Source: Epithemia pelagica
Taxonomy: Eukaryota; Bacillariophyta; Bacillariophyceae; Surirellales; Surirellaceae
Length of the DNA stretch: 64,000 bases
Assembly: GCA_946965045.2 (NCBI GenBank)
Contig: OX337237.1
Location: 2,046,001-2,110,000 of the forward strand
Direction of reading: 5' to 3'
This document shows, piece by piece, positions 40,716 to 54,200 of the stretch. Below the pieces are notes generated by a model. That model was not told the origin of the DNA. It saw only the letters and a list, made by a program, of their open reading frames with translations, and did not search any database. The translations under genes and the position numbers were made by a program. Numbering within the stretch: the first letter of the stretch is position 1; each line of letters starts with the position of its first letter.

Positions 40716-43124
40716 ATGTCAGAAGGAGAAGACTTTTTTGGAGGTATGGGAGGAATCCAGTCCATGGGAATCCTGAACGCTCTTCGGACGGGTGATCCCA
40801 GAATTGACATGGTCTTGGCCATGTGCTTCCCCTTTATTGTTAAGTTCCTTCTGGATAGCTTTCGTCAAGTTTGGCAGAAAATTCAGGACATGCTGAACTG
40901 GTCTCCAGACATGGGCTATCATGAGCGTCGCATTGTGCACAAGACGAATCGCGATCGATGGGGTGGTGTCAGCAACGATGACGAAGACACACAAAATACC
41001 ATTCTCATCAAGGCAATTGATATGTACCTACATTCCCAGATCAAACTGGATTTGAGACAGGCTAATATTGATCTGACGTCGACAGAAGATAAGAATGCCA
41101 GTGTGGGACAGCGGCACAATTATTACTACTACGACGATTCGGACGATGACGACGACGACAGCAAGACACTTGTTGGAGCTTTGTCAAAATATCGAATTGT
41201 CAAGAAACCTCCTGTCAACGAATGGCATAGTCTTGGGAGCCACGGACCGACAAAACAAGAAGGAAACGACGAGACGATGGACAAAGCAAGCGAAGATGTC
41301 GACCAGTCATGCGAAGATGTCCTTCTTCGTATTGAGAGACAAGAGCATGATAGCAGTGGAAACGACAAGACAGGCAGTGGTAACTCTGGAACTCAGCTGG
41401 TCAATACTTATCTCTTTCAATCGGAGTCTGGGGAGGCCATTGACGCCTTCATTGATAAGGCCTATCAGTGGTACTTGAATGAACTTCGGAAATTGGATGA
41501 CAACTCACGATACCTGTATGAACTAAAGTCAAACTCCTTCAGTCGTAAGGACGATGAAGATGATGGACCTTCGGGTCGTATCTATACCCGATACCGGCTA
41601 TCGGAAGAAAAAACTTTTGGATCGCTTTTCTTTCGTGAAAAGGAATCCCTCCTCAGATTGATCCAACACTTTACAAACCGCTCTGGAAAGTACAGTATTC
41701 CAGGTTATCCACACAAGCTAGGGCTGTTGCTCAGCGGTTGCCCTGGTTCAGGGAAAACCAGTTTCATCAAGGCTCTAGCCCAACACACTGGCCGTTCCAT
41801 CGTTAATGTTCCCTTGGCACGCGTCAGCACCAATGCCGAACTCATGTCAATCTTCTTCAACCATCGCAAATATGTTGAAGGCGAGAATATGCCGGCAAAG
41901 TTAGGTTTCAAGGACGTGATTTTCGTCATGGAGGATGTCGATGCCGCATCTAATGTTGTCAAACGGCGAGATGGCAAACTCAAAGGTGACAGTGAAGAAT
42001 CAGCGGATGAGCAAATTCTTTCCGGAAATGATCTACCGACCCCAAAATCAGTGTGGCAAATGCTTTTGGAAAGTAATGAATCCGATTGCCGGGAACTGGT
42101 GGAGCAGCTAATTGAAAAATCTCCGCGGCTCAAAACCAAGGCGACCCAAGCGAGCGTTCTCACCCAAGCGGTTCACCGATTGCGGGCAATGCCTGGATTG
42201 GGTCTCGTGGGGGCCGTGGAAGTTGGTGATGATCCTGCCCTTGAAAAGATCGGTGCTGATACCCTGTGTACTGTTAACCAAATCATGGATGACACTTCCA
42301 CAGTCGATCGATACTTGGCCTCCCAAGCGCGAATTCTCATGACTCGCATTGAACAAGGGGCAGAAATTGATGACGTATTCGTGGATGCCTTGTTAGGGAA
42401 CAATGCTTTCGGAGATGTTTGCTTATCGCACCTCAAAACGGCAGACAAGACAAGTAGCGACCGTCTCAGTCCAGGGGGGTCCCTGGATCTGTCCAAGTTA
42501 GCAGCCGGGGATGGTGTGTTTTCCGCGATGATGGAAGGGTTGTCAACACCTACGACTGCTGCATCAACCTCGGCCAATACTGAGACTGGCAGCCTCAAAA
42601 ATGTAACCAGCCGAGCTGTTCAAGGTCCAGTTAGTGCCTCATCAGGGGCAGGAAGCAAGACTGTCGGAGGAGGGTTGCTGGATGGATTTGGAAGCAGCCT
42701 CTGGAAACCTGAGCGTGATCAATTGAATCTGAGTGGTTTGCTGAATGTGTTGGACGGCGTTGTGGACTCCCCAGGACGAATCGTAATTATGACAACAAAT
42801 CACGTGGAGCATTTGGATCCGGCACTCATCCGTCCTGGACGTATCGACAAAAAGTTGTTCTTGGGATATATGACGGCGGTGGATGCAATTGCAATGTTGG
42901 AGCACTACTTCCAAATGGCACTTACAGATTCCCAGCGACAGCGTGTAGAAGATGTAATCAATGGAACAGGATCCTTGAGTCAGGGAAAAGCTCGTCCTCT
43001 CTCCTTGACTCCAGCTCAAATTGAACAGATGACGGCGGAGCACGATGAAATTGAGGATATGATCGGTGCGTTGGAAGCGAAAGGATCCAAGTGCTTGTCT
43101 TCGCCAAGACTCGCTCGAAATTGA
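40716..43124 (+). CDS. BCS1-type AAA+ ATPase with a large insertion in the ATPase domain
   Basis: 802 residues from the ATG at 40716. An N-terminal hydrophobic helix lies near 32-48 ([18 protein letters not shown]). An acidic run (DDSDDDDDD) follows near 140. The AAA domain has Walker [11 protein letters not shown] (341-350), Walker [12 protein letters not shown] (401-411), then about 260 residues of insertion before [13 protein letters not shown] (671-683), sensor 1 in [20 protein letters not shown] (691-710) and an Arg finger in RPGRID. The [11 protein letters not shown] and [19 protein letters not shown] elements are BCS1-specific. Yeast BCS1 inserts the Rieske protein into complex III across the inner mitochondrial membrane; plants and algae have many BCS1-like paralogues with other roles. 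This length and insertion argue for a paralogue. Confidence 0.8.
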   Translation: MSEGEDFFGGMGGIQSMGILNALRTGDPRIDMVLAMCFPFIVKFLLDSFRQVWQKIQDMLNWSPDMGYHERRIVHKTNRDRWGGVSNDDEDTQNTILIKAIDMYLHSQIKLDLRQANIDLTSTEDKNASVGQRHNYYYYDDSDDDDDDSKTLVGALSKYRIVKKPPVNEWHSLGSHGPTKQEGNDETMDKASEDVDQSCEDVLLRIERQEHDSSGNDKTGSGNSGTQLVNTYLFQSESGEAIDAFIDKAYQWYLNELRKLDDNSRYLYELKSNSFSRKDDEDDGPSGRIYTRYRLSEEKTFGSLFFREKESLLRLIQHFTNRSGKYSIPGYPHKLGLLLSGCPGSGKTSFIKALAQHTGRSIVNVPLARVSTNAELMSIFFNHRKYVEGENMPAKLGFKDVIFVMEDVDAASNVVKRRDGKLKGDSEESADEQILSGNDLPTPKSVWQMLLESNESDCRELVEQLIEKSPRLKTKATQASVLTQAVHRLRAMPGLGLVGAVEVGDDPALEKIGADTLCTVNQIMDDTSTVDRYLASQARILMTRIEQGAEIDDVFVDALLGNNAFGDVCLSHLKTADKTSSDRLSPGGSLDLSKLAAGDGVFSAMMEGLSTPTTAASTSANTETGSLKNVTSRAVQGPVSASSGAGSKTVGGGLLDGFGSSLWKPERDQLNLSGLLNVLDGVVDSPGRIVIMTTNHVEHLDPALIRPGRIDKKLFLGYMTAVDAIAMLEHYFQMALTDSQRQRVEDVINGTGSLSQGKARPLSLTPAQIEQMTAEHDEIEDMIGALEAKGSKCLSSPRLARN

Positions 43125-43343
43125 ACTCCGACCTGCAAAGTGCGTCTGAAGGGATTGAAAGGAGCCAAGTAGAGCATAGTAAGCGAAAAGTAAAAGCTCA
43201 TACACTTTATCGATTCTCTTTGCGAAGTTGACCGCATGAATTGTAAGAACACCCTGTAGTGTTCAAACATTTTCCAAGAGAACGGCAAAAGCAGAACCGA
43301 CATCGTCTTGGTCGATAACGCCAGCATCGACGCAATTCTCAGC

Positions 43344-44759
43344 TCAGACGGCTGTCTCAACCGCAACAGTTGATCCGGACGATGGAGACCATTTCTGGAT
43401 TACAAGCGCAGTTAAAATGATTAGAAGGGCAACCCAGCTGACAACAGGGATTTTTATTGGCTTCAAAGGGGTCGTACACATGCTCTCATTCGGTGATACT
43501 TCTTCTGTCTGTCTTTCGCGTTCCTTGCTATTACCATCTTTGGTCACACCGTCAATCCAGCGACAAACATCTTTAACCAGCTTTCGTGTCCGTTTGGACG
43601 AGATCTGCTGCTCTTCCCTAATTTGCAGTGTCAATTGGCGCGCCTCTTTCATTGTGGAAACAGATGGTGAGACGGGGTTTTCCGCCTTCAAAATCCGTCG
43701 TGTATCCTCCATTGCGAGGCCGTGCCGGCCTTTCCGAAGCCATGCCTTTGCACGTAACAGCAAAGCTGTAGCAACTAAATGGTTGTCATCTCTGGTATTC
43801 ACTCCATCGCCTTGTCCAAATTGTAGGTGGTAATAATATCCGATTACTTCCACAAGGGAACTGGACAAAACTGCAGAATTGAGAAAAGCTCCTGCTAGCG
43901 CTGGGTTGATCCGATGTGGTATGCGTTCGCCCTCCCTTTCACTCTCTTGACGCTCTGATCCAAGCCGAAGAAAGCAACGCGTCAAATTGAGCAATACCCT
44001 CATTTGAAATCTCAGTTGGTCTGCGGGAAGAATGGTCAAAATGTACTGCTTGTGGGTATCAAAAATCAATGTTTGTTCTTCTTCGTCGTCATTCAAACCA
44101 TTTGGAATCTGGGAGGGATCAAACGTGGCAAGAACGTTGATATCAATCGAAACAGAGCTCGTACTATCGCCAATCTTCTCAACGCAATCAACTTCGGCCA
44201 ACAACAGTTTCCATTGGTCTACGTTCTTCGATAAAACTTGAATCACAACGGTGCTTCCGACTTGGATGTTTGGAGAAGAATCTACGTTTAATGACCGATC
44301 GTAGAAGCTCACGGCAGATTCCTCGTCACCCAACTTTAAAAGCGTATCACCGTGAGATTTCAAATTCATCATTTCGTCCACTGACCGTTTCGCGGAATAT
44401 TTTTCCTCCTTTTCATAAGGTGCAATTTCAAACGGCTGAAGTGCCTGGAGCTGATTCAGTTCTACCGTCACTTCAACCTCAGACGTATCATACGCAGAAC
44501 AAGGTAAAGGAGACAATCTCGCATGCTTCCTGTCAGTGGATAGAGAGAATGAATCGGCCTCGGTTGGGGGCAACAACAGTACGCATGCCTCGTTCAATGA
44601 GAGTGTGGCAACAATTCCACGCCGACAATGCCGCTTGACGGAACGCGATGATAGAAGCGTCACTCGGACGGTCTCTCCGACTCGGAATGGAAAAGTGTGG
44701 GACTCTTGCTTGTTCGACATTGACATTATACCTGCCTCTGTTCTCTGCTCCCGACACAT
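43344..44759 (-). CDS. TPR-containing tail-anchored membrane protein
   Basis: 471 residues from the ATG at 44759; MSMSNKQ at 44726 is an alternative start, and the TTG at 44786 is rejected. An N-terminal beta-rich segment (FRVGETVRVTLLSS) precedes a TPR-like stretch (NLKSHGDTLLKLGDEESAVSFYDRSL, split by the 20-residue limit: helix A NLKSHGDTLLKLG, helix B SAVSFYDRSL). A later helical region (LLNLTRCFLRLG, ALLLRAKAWLRKGRHGLAME) completes a TPR array. The C-terminus has one membrane span (VSWVALLIILTALVIQKW) with a short tail, the layout of tail-anchored proteins such as TPR co-chaperones on the ER or mitochondrial outer membrane. The partner is unknown. It converges on the BCS1-like gene and follows VPS13 on the same strand. 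Confidence 0.7.
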   Translation of the reverse strand: MCREQRTEAGIMSMSNKQESHTFPFRVGETVRVTLLSSRSVKRHCRRGIVATLSLNEACVLLLPPTEADSFSLSTDRKHARLSPLPCSAYDTSEVEVTVELNQLQALQPFEIAPYEKEEKYSAKRSVDEMMNLKSHGDTLLKLGDEESAVSFYDRSLNVDSSPNIQVGSTVVIQVLSKNVDQWKLLLAEVDCVEKIGDSTSSVSIDINVLATFDPSQIPNGLNDDEEEQTLIFDTHKQYILTILPADQLRFQMRVLLNLTRCFLRLGSERQESEREGERIPHRINPALAGAFLNSAVLSSSLVEVIGYYYHLQFGQGDGVNTRDDNHLVATALLLRAKAWLRKGRHGLAMEDTRRILKAENPVSPSVSTMKEARQLTLQIREEQQISSKRTRKLVKDVCRWIDGVTKDGNSKERERQTEEVSPNESMCTTPLKPIKIPVVSWVALLIILTALVIQKWSPSSGSTVAVETAV

Positions 44760-45201
44760 CGACAACAAGAAACAAGGTATCGACAATCGAAATCCTCAGG
44801 ACAGGTCTTATCGAGGCGGAGTTATTGTCCGCATGTGGTCTGACGTGGAGCCTCAAAATTTTGTCTGTCTGTTGTCAGTGGTTTGAAGAGCAGTCCTCAA
44901 CAGATGGGAAATCCCTTTTCATACCAACTTCTTGCGGCAAAACTTGGCGATGATGCAGTAGAGTTCTTTATTGATACATTTCTGAGAGGGCGGGTCTAGC
45001 GGGGTAAGATTTACCATGCTATTTGAGTCCACCACCGTATGCCTCTCTCTTCATAACTTTATACGGGAAACTAGGCTTGATGGGGATATATGCACTCTCC
45101 ACTTCTGCCTGTAAAACTTTTGGGGTGAGTTCCGTGTCTCCATATTCGACGCACGTTAAAAAGTTGGAACTCTTTTTGTCACTCATTTTCTACCTACCAT
45201 C
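44760..45201. other. Intergenic region between VPS13 and the TPR gene
   Basis: 442 nt between the 3' end of VPS13 and the start of the TPR gene, both on the minus strand. No additional gene seen. Confidence 0.5.
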
Positions 45202-48200
45202 TTAAGGGCTTCGTCTTACAATTATCCAATATTTCGCCCACCACCCAGCGTCGTCAACACTTTTTTCGAGAAAGCCAACTTGATACCCAGGCATTGCTTC
45301 TGCAAATGTATCGCTGTTCTTAAAGGTTGCCAAGTTGCTCGTAAAACCATTCGTTTCTAGACTCATAAAAACGTTTCCACCTTGGGCAAGATTGGGTGAA
45401 ACACCCCACCCAAAGAAGAGAACACAGCCTCCTGCATGGAGAATACCTTGAACCGAATCAAATTCACTAGTTGGAATCGTGTAGCACGGGCTTCCTCCTT
45501 CTAAGAGTTTGGTGGATTTTATTTGGATTGGGCCTCCCGTGGCGTTGATCACCCCAACAACTAGACAACGCTTGGAGCTAAGTCCGGAGAAAAAATGACC
45601 CCAGTTGGTGATCAGCGACCAGGCTTCTTCGTCTAATGTCTTGAAATACGTCGTCGAATCGCTTCCCATCCGCTTCACTCTGGCAAAACATTGTTCCACG
45701 ATATCAATCTCATCTTTGATTGTGCTTTCTTGGCGGCTGCGCTCCACGTTACAGCTCCCAAATATGTGATTGACTTGTCGTGCCTTAACACCGGGTATCT
45801 GATGTCGAGAAAGGCTTTCGGACTTTGTTGACAGTAGAGCACTGTTTAACTCAGAAGAATTACCCTAAACGACAACGATTAGAATCAACAGTACAGGCTA
45901 GCAGCATTCGCATTCCAGACCGACTCACCATTTTCTCCGAGTGCATGGCCAAAAGATTGTACAAATCAGCCGCATCTTCTTTCGTTGCAACATGAAAAGT
46001 GTAACTCTTGAGTCCTGTTTTGCTGAACACAACTACCCGAACCCCTCCCTCAACCCGGCTGAAATGGCTGACCTCTTCCCAATTTGCACACCAAGGTTCC
46101 CTGGAACGGCGATCGATCGCCCACAAACATTGATGGCTCGCTATGATCAGATGGCTTGGAATCTGCAGATGACCGTAGTAAACGTCGTCCAAACTTTCGC
46201 CCCCCGTAACAATTTTCTGAGCTTTAGCCGCCCGTTCATCGTATGGAATCAAACGGACGCAGTTTGGTTTTTGCACAGACTGACTTGGGAGTGCTCGTCG
46301 GAGTCGCTTTGGGATTTTTGGAAGAACCTGCTTCGTACTGGTAGCATCAGACATGTGATTCATCACGAGAACCGCTGCATCGCCCATTCCCACAACAGGT
46401 TTCACAACCGCGCCCACAAGAGCTTTCCCGACTCCTTTCAAGAAACCAACCGGTCCATGTTTCGAAGCATACATAGCAGGTTGTTCTACAATTCCAAGTG
46501 CACCACTCCGAAAGCTCCTCGCGACACTGGCTCCTGCAAGATACAATGAATCTCCAAACGATCGCGTAGCAGTCCCTCGGCTTTGAGCATCAGTCAGAAG
46601 ACGTTGATGGGCCTTACGTTCATCGATGAACTCTTCATCAGCCGTGAGGCCGACAAGATTTGCATTGACCAACTCTGTCACGTTCGCGGCACCTCTGACC
46701 ACCCCAACGAAGACGCCTCGTGCAAGACTTTGTGTCCCCGCCTCAAGTCCCTCGATAAACTGCCGTGGTCCATGAACGGCCCCATTGATTGGCTCGTAAA
46801 AAAAATCACGAACACCGGTCCCAACGTTTGTTATAAAGTCAGCTGGAGCTGTAAGAATCGCGAGACTACCCAGGATTCCAAATATCTGTTTGGTCAACTG
46901 CGACGAATAATGCGTCAAAATAACTCGACCGAGCGCCTGAGGTGATTCAAAAACGTGACTGACAACAAAAGAAGTAAAAGTCAATGGCGCTTTCGCGATT
47001 GAGGCCTGAGTAATGATTAGGCGTTTTGTTCTTGGCAATGGTTCAATTTTGGGCAGAATTACGCTTACCATTCCTCGAATAAACTGGAATATCATCACTG
47101 ATTCTGCGCCAGAATCCCATTCCATCCATTCTTGCGTAAAGGTCAGACTTAGCCTCACTGGATGCAAATGCAGCTGAACGCGAAGTATAAGAATGAGAAA
47201 ATGTGGCTAAGCACCGTCGGTAACAGCCAATGCCTGTTTGCGTACCTGTTCGAAATATATCCTTCCGGAGTTAGTACTTTGAATAGCGTTTTCGGATCCT
47301 CCGGGAAGTCGCTCGGGGCCATATCGACTGCTCTCCATTTCTTCGGTGAGTCTTCTTGCCCAGATTGTAGGGTTGTCATGTTCCGCTTCTCTCTGAATAG
47401 TTAGAGGCTCTATGAACTTTGCTATTGTCTCAGCGGTCCGTCTGTCAAGAAATAAATCGACCTCCAGAAGACGAATTGCAGCATAGCGGAAAACGTATGT
47501 GTTGCTATGCATTTGAAGTCGTCGGACTGCCGACATGTGAAGATGAGGTTCGTTTTCATGCAAGGGAGGACAGAATATCTTCACCGACCAACCCGATATT
47601 AGAGGTGAAGTCCAGAGCAGAAAACGAAAGACAAGAAAACTTACCAGGACAGGGTGGATAGATTTATGTACATGATTGTCAACTTGGAAGGACATCAACC
47701 GTAGCTCAAACTCGTGGTAACCCTCTCTTGTTTGAGAGAAGGAAGTGGAGAGTTTGTCGAAATCTGCCAATAGAATCTCCCTTCCGTGAGATGAATGGTT
47801 GGAATTGTCAACAATACTGACGCTCACACCAGGAAGATTCATTCGTATACAAAAGCCAATATCTTCTTCGTCATCGGTATCTTCATGCAGCTCCTTCCCC
47901 GTCAGTACCCCTTCAGTTTTCAGCATCTCCTTATATTGAACCCCCCGGGTCTTCAGTGTGCTGAGTAAATGAGTGTCTGTCGCTGGTGATACTTCAGTGA
48001 ACTCTATAACCTTCGTTGAGTGTTCGGCTCCAATGTGGCATTTCACGTGTTTTCCTCCAGAACGTGCAAGAGTACTAGTCGAACCCATAGCGTCCACTTC
48101 GAGAAATGCTTTCGGACAATGTTCATCGAACTCCCGTGAGTCACTATTCACAAAAGTCCACTCAAGTATGTGAGGTTTCTCGGGATCATCGAAACCGAAA

Positions 48201-51200
48201 CAAACAACGTCGCCACTTCGTACGATCCAAACAAATTCCTCGATTCGATCAAGACCCAAGAACGACAAAATCATGGGACCGACGTCAGTGTGTCCGCAAT
48301 GGAAAATCTGCGATTTGTCACCACAAGCTTCGGCTAGAATTGGAGAATCTTCTTGATTGTCTGAGTCCCCTTTGTCTTCTTGAAGTGGTTGTCTACAAAG
48401 AATCGTATACGGCGTTGTGTTGCGTAAGGAGTAGAGCGGATTATGCATCTTTTCATTGGCGGACCAAACCACTATTACAACTGCAGAGGGTTGTTCTTTG
48501 CTCGCGAGGCGCACCTCCATTTCAATCACCATGGGTATTTTTGTCAAATTGTTGTCCGTAGGAATGCGCAACGAAGAAATCCCCACACGATCAAGCCTGA
48601 CAAGTCCATTTGACCATCGACTCCCTTTCTGCTGGAGGTTAGAGTCTCCCTGGAACGGCGTGCTTAAACGAACCTTGGGCGGTAATCCACCTTTGTCTCG
48701 GTGAAAAGGAATGGCAGATTGTGAAGGAATCAGGATGGAAGCTTCCAGGCATCCCTCTTGCGCTACCACGAGTTCACGATGGAGCAGGTTCACAATTTGA
48801 TATCGAGGTACTAGTGTGATCAGTCGGGTGCGTGAAAATATCCCTGGGCACACATTCACACTGATAGCTAGCTCAAAGCAACGTGTTCCTCCATGTTCGT
48901 CAACCGAAATAATTGTTTTGGGCATGACATTAGATATGTCGATGGGATTTACCCATCTGGATCGTGGACCGGAGTTATGCTTCGTTTCTGATCCTCTGGT
49001 TTCCCTCTCAATAGAAAAGGTAAGCTTTTCTCGTTTCGAGAAGTAAAGTGACATTCCTTTCTCTCCCATGGACCACTGGTATCCAGGAATGGTTTTGTCC
49101 TTCCGGATCATCGAATCTCGGGCGTCATTTACAAGAAGATGGGTCCTTCGTGAAGTTTCTTTGTCTGGTACGGTACCGAGAATATCCTCAAAGCCTTCGG
49201 CAAAATGACAGCCGAACCCTGACTTATCCAGTATCCAAAACTGTGAATACAAACGAACTGTTGGGCAATGTCCACATTCGACACTCATAATAACCAACAA
49301 TGGATCTCCTGACTTTGTCCATCGTTCAAAATGTACGATAGACTTATATTCATCAGCAAAATCTGCGTCGTTCCTGGGTGTGAAATGCCAGTCTTCCTCG
49401 TCCTCTGACGGGCGCCAAGTCTCTGTACTATGCCTTCGATTGATGATTCTCTGCCAAAGCGACCACTTGTAGCCCGGGACTCTAAATGACACGTGAGGCT
49501 TTCTCCAGGGGTTGACGGCTGTAAACGTCCCTTCTTTACCGCATTCTATCGACATTCTTTCCGTCATAGTGATTGGTCGTCCTTTCAACCCAATCGTAGG
49601 TTTTACATCTGGGTTTCTCGTGTCGCTTTTATCCAATTTCTCGCCGACCTGACATTCAAACTGACATGGAAGTAGATTCAGAATTCGAAGAACAGGCTCT
49701 ACAATCACGTCTACAATTCCTCGTTTGCTACGAATCTCCACAAGAAAGTGAAGGACTGTTCCGGATACATCCCCGAGATTCATCGATGTCCTGACGAAAT
49801 TGGAGGACGTTGGGCTCGTGGGAAGAATCACGACTTCCTCGCTGCATCCGGATTCGTCTTCGTGTACGGAAATTTGTCCACTTGAGCACGATCTTCCAAT
49901 TTTCATGTAAATGGCATTTGCCAAAGTCACTGGAACGTTAATATGGGACCCAGGTTCAGCTGTGCCGACGGCCATGTCTTCAGACCAAGAGGGACCACAA
50001 AGGAAAAAGGCAAGAGATCCAGCCGTCGAGTTGATGATCCGCAGGTGGCTGCGAATAACAACACACACATTGCCTTGGTTGTCCGTTGCTGGATCCCAAA
50101 CGAATCGCAATAGTCGATGAGGGTCATCCAACTTTGGAGGTACCACCATACGAGTCCTCGTCCACCGTCTCCTTCTACAAAGACCGCCACGTTCATAGTC
50201 CCTTCGGTTGCGAGTAAAACTTTCAAAATCAGTTTGGTATTCCCATCCGTCGGCGTCAGTCGATTCTCCAAGTTTTCCACTTAAGTCGACGGTCCAATCA
50301 TTGGCCCACATCCAGTCACTGTCCGGAAGCATTACCCGCTCGGGTGTCATTCGAAGTGAACATGTCATGTCCGTCCATTCTGGTGTTTCATTCTGGTATG
50401 GTTTTACCCAATAGCTTTTAGGCACAGCGCCATCCATTCCAGGACTCCGCGGGGAGGCTGGAGGTTGAATGCCCGGTGATTCTGGTCCCTGAGCTCCTGC
50501 TCTAAATGCAGGACTTTCTGTGTGTACATCATCAGCAGGTGACCATACACTTCCAGAAAGAAGGTCACAACCCTTCGGTATACTGTATACATCAGATGCG
50601 AAAGAGCTGAGTCTTTGGTTATGCATGCAAAACTCAACTACAGGTTCTGCAGAGAGGGCGAGGCCAGTTGTTGAAGACTCCTCGGTGAAAACTGTTTCTT
50701 GACTACTCTGCCCAAAGTCCGACTGCGCTGTGATTATTGGTCGCAGTAAGTACAAACGGGCCTCTTGTTTGGTGCCAGGACGGACAGGAAGGTCAAATAC
50801 ACTTTCACGATCTCCAATTTCGTCCACGGCTGATGCAGCCACCCGTACGCTGAACGATATCTCGCTCTCCGAAGATCCAAGCGCTTCAACCGTTTGTGTA
50901 GTGCCGTTTGAAATCAAACCAGATTCCGGAGAGAATGGAGTTGAATCAGGAACTACATGAAGATCGAAACCAGACAAGTTTTTCACCTTTATTGATGGAG
51001 CTTCCGTTGCACGACGAAGGCCGACAGTCGATAACACAGATGGTTTCAGTGCGACGCCGTCTTCGTATGACTTGCCTGATGGTCGGTCTTGGTTGAAATC
51101 AAATTTCATGTCTGCAAACTCACGAAGAAGTACCCCAGTAAGGTTAAGTTGGATGACGTTTCCTCCTTCAAGATGAAGGACGAGCTCATTGGGCATTTGG

Positions 51201-54200
51201 TCAACCTCCACGGATACTTGTACAGGTTCCATGGCATACTCCCAGACAGACGCATCCGTGTTGAAGAAGTTGATAGAAAGTTGAGCAGAAGTTTCACCAG
51301 AAAGTGCCGACATGCAACCTTCAAAACGACCCTTGAGATCACTGAGACAAAAATCCAGAAACTCCGGAGACCCCAGATAAGACTTGTAGGCTTTCAGGAG
51401 AACAAAAGAAACGGCGAGAATTTCAATCCGTATTGCCGTTGCAATGCCAGTGCCTTTCTTTTGGTATCGCAAAAAGGATGAAAGAGAACGCACAGTGCCG
51501 TCACGTGAGGAGGCTTCTTTACGTTCAGGTCTTGAAATTTCTTTTAACCGGTCAATCATGCTGCGACTAATGTTTGACATAATGGTGAAATCATTCGGTG
51601 TCAGACAAATCTTAAGGGCTTCGCAGTCGAGAGAAACATCCTGGGAAATGACACAACCGAGATTTTCTGTCATGTAAACTACCCGAAATTCGGCACCAGT
51701 AGGTCCAATCATCGGAGGAACTTCCGCAGGTGATACAACTTCAAACTCTGTGTTTACCAGCGAGGAAGCATTGTCGATGCTTATGTGAAGAGTTTCACTG
51801 CCCGTTCCATCAAAATTTTCAATGCTTTGGAACATCACCAAAGCACTTGACAGAACCTGGATCACAGCAAATGAAGGTTGATTATTTCGTTGAATTGGAG
51901 ACCCAAAAATGGCTCCAGTGGGTCGGCCCGCCAACAAGGTACTTTCGTTCAAGGTTACTCGAAAGAGGATACTAGAGTCCGAAGGAGCTTTAAGAGAAGC
52001 ATGACTCGTCCTACCCGCTAGGCCCATTCCAGACGAAATGGGGAGGGAGTTCTGGTGAAGACTACCAAAAATGTTTGACTGTCCTTCCGACGAGACCACA
52101 CTATCAGTATTCTCGTCACGCGCTGTCAAAGAGAAATCGTATATTAGATTCTGCATCGCACCACTTACATAATAAAATATCTCTTACCTCCGAGCATCGA
52201 GTCACGTTGTCGAGCTTTCCGTCCCTCCTCGTGGACTTTTCGTTCCATTTCTCTCGTAGCGAGCTGCGTCACTTCAGCAACTCTCCGAAACGCTTTTACG
52301 CAGTCTTTCAGTGTTGTTGTTGTGACTCGTAATACCACCGAGTCAATATCTACCTCGACTTCATCCAAATGATTTTTGCCATCATGAAGTAATGATGCAC
52401 GGAGAACGGGTCCGGTGGGTCCATGTCCAGCGTAGTCGGGTTCCTCAACACTGCTTCGAACCAGGATGCGATACTGAGAGTCCACCACATCTCTCCTTTT
52501 CCGAAGGGGAGCGTAACTGGCGCCGTCACGTAGTCGAAGAATAGATGCATCCTGCGCAGAAAGCCTTGTCACAGCAATAAGCCCATGGCTGGTCCGGTTC
52601 ATCGCGATTTCATCAATTTCTACCAGATATGCTCGAATTGGAGGGGAAGAGTCATGAAGCGAGTCTAGCGATGCCATGCTTCGATCGCAGTCTTCATTCC
52701 TTCGCTTTGAGTGGCCTTCAATAGCGATCTCAACCTTTTCCACGTTGACGGAGACTTGTTGAGTACGATCAACCACGGGTTGCCAGACATGCCCGTTGCT
52801 TGTGTTCATCGGCTCAGCAGTTTCCCGACGTGTTTCACGACGCCGTGACATTCGAGCAACGCTGCGTGCATACCATTTCCCCAATGCACGAGCCAATACC
52901 TCTGCATCCACCAAGTTCAAGCAAATAGGACTAACTCGAATGACAGTAGTCCGCAAGGGCACTTTTTGAACCTGAAAACACGCGTCCAAATTCTTGTCGT
53001 TGATGTCAGTGTATGTTTGAGCATCAATCCTCACGTTAAATGGACGAATAATTGACGTGTCTGCTCCAATCGTACTTTGACCATTCCAAAGCAGAAAATC
53101 ACCAGAGCTACTTCCAATGTTGGGGAAACCCCGGACATTTCGCACAAAGTTAGCCTGGAAAGCATTCGCACTAAAATTCACCGTCATATCTGTCTCTCCC
53201 TCTTGTTTCTCGCCTTTGAGGCGAACCGCACCTGCATCGAGTACGAGAACGCCAGATTCTTGCTCATAAGTAGATGAGACAATTGGAATCCATATTTTTG
53301 GAGCCATGATATTCAGGTGGATTGCCCGTGACCCCGGTTGTATTAGTGCCAATTGTGCTTTCCGCGCAAGAGGTGTGGCAGCATTTCGCATTCTTTGCCC
53401 AAGATCAGGATTTGTTTCGTGGAATCGTTGAATTCCATCCATAAAAGTATTCGTCCAAAGAAACGTTGCTGGGTGAGAAGATATGGAAATTTTATGCGTC
53501 GAAGCGTGCATCCCAGCCACTACTCGGCAAACAACACCGGGTGGTGGTAGATCTAAGAACGTCGATGCCACTTTCAGATCAGGCTTTGCTTCCATATCGG
53601 AATGGACCGGTCCACCTCGTAACAAAGATAGAATGGTTGGAACTCCTTCGTTGGTCGATTCCTCGTGTTGCGACAGGCTCATCGAAGAGAGAGATCTTTC
53701 ACTACCATCCTGGAAGTTCAGTTTGTACGGAAAGTGTTCATCTAGCTCAGTCAGAATATCATCGTCATCTGATTTCACGTAGAGTATCCGTTGATCGCCG
53801 TGCACAATATCGCTTTGTGTTATATCGAAGCAGAGATCACGCTTCCCTCGACCAAATGATCTAACGTTTCCTCTTGCCTTCATCTGTAGACTAGCCAAAT
53901 GGATGTCGTTCACCAACATGCTCACATTCAAACTGATATCGTGGAATCTCCAATCAATGAACCATACTTTGTTGCCCAAGCGGAGGGTCATTGCTTGAGT
54001 CAAGGATACTTGTTGCTGTTGCGATGTAAATTCTGGTGCAGCGGTCATCTCAGTTGTTTGTTCCCCACGATTCTGTTGGAACGAGTCTTCCTCGTCTTCC
54101 GAGCCACTGCTGTTATTTGCCGCAGTGGAACCGCCCAGTTCGTCGTCGATTGAGCTGAATGTGAACTCGCCAGCAGATCCACGAGAATCTTTTCTTCTGT

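Noticed and set aside
45202-45747. Separate small gene downstream of VPS13
   Set aside because: No ATG at its start; a perfect 64-nt intron joins it in frame to VPS13, so it is treated as the last exon.
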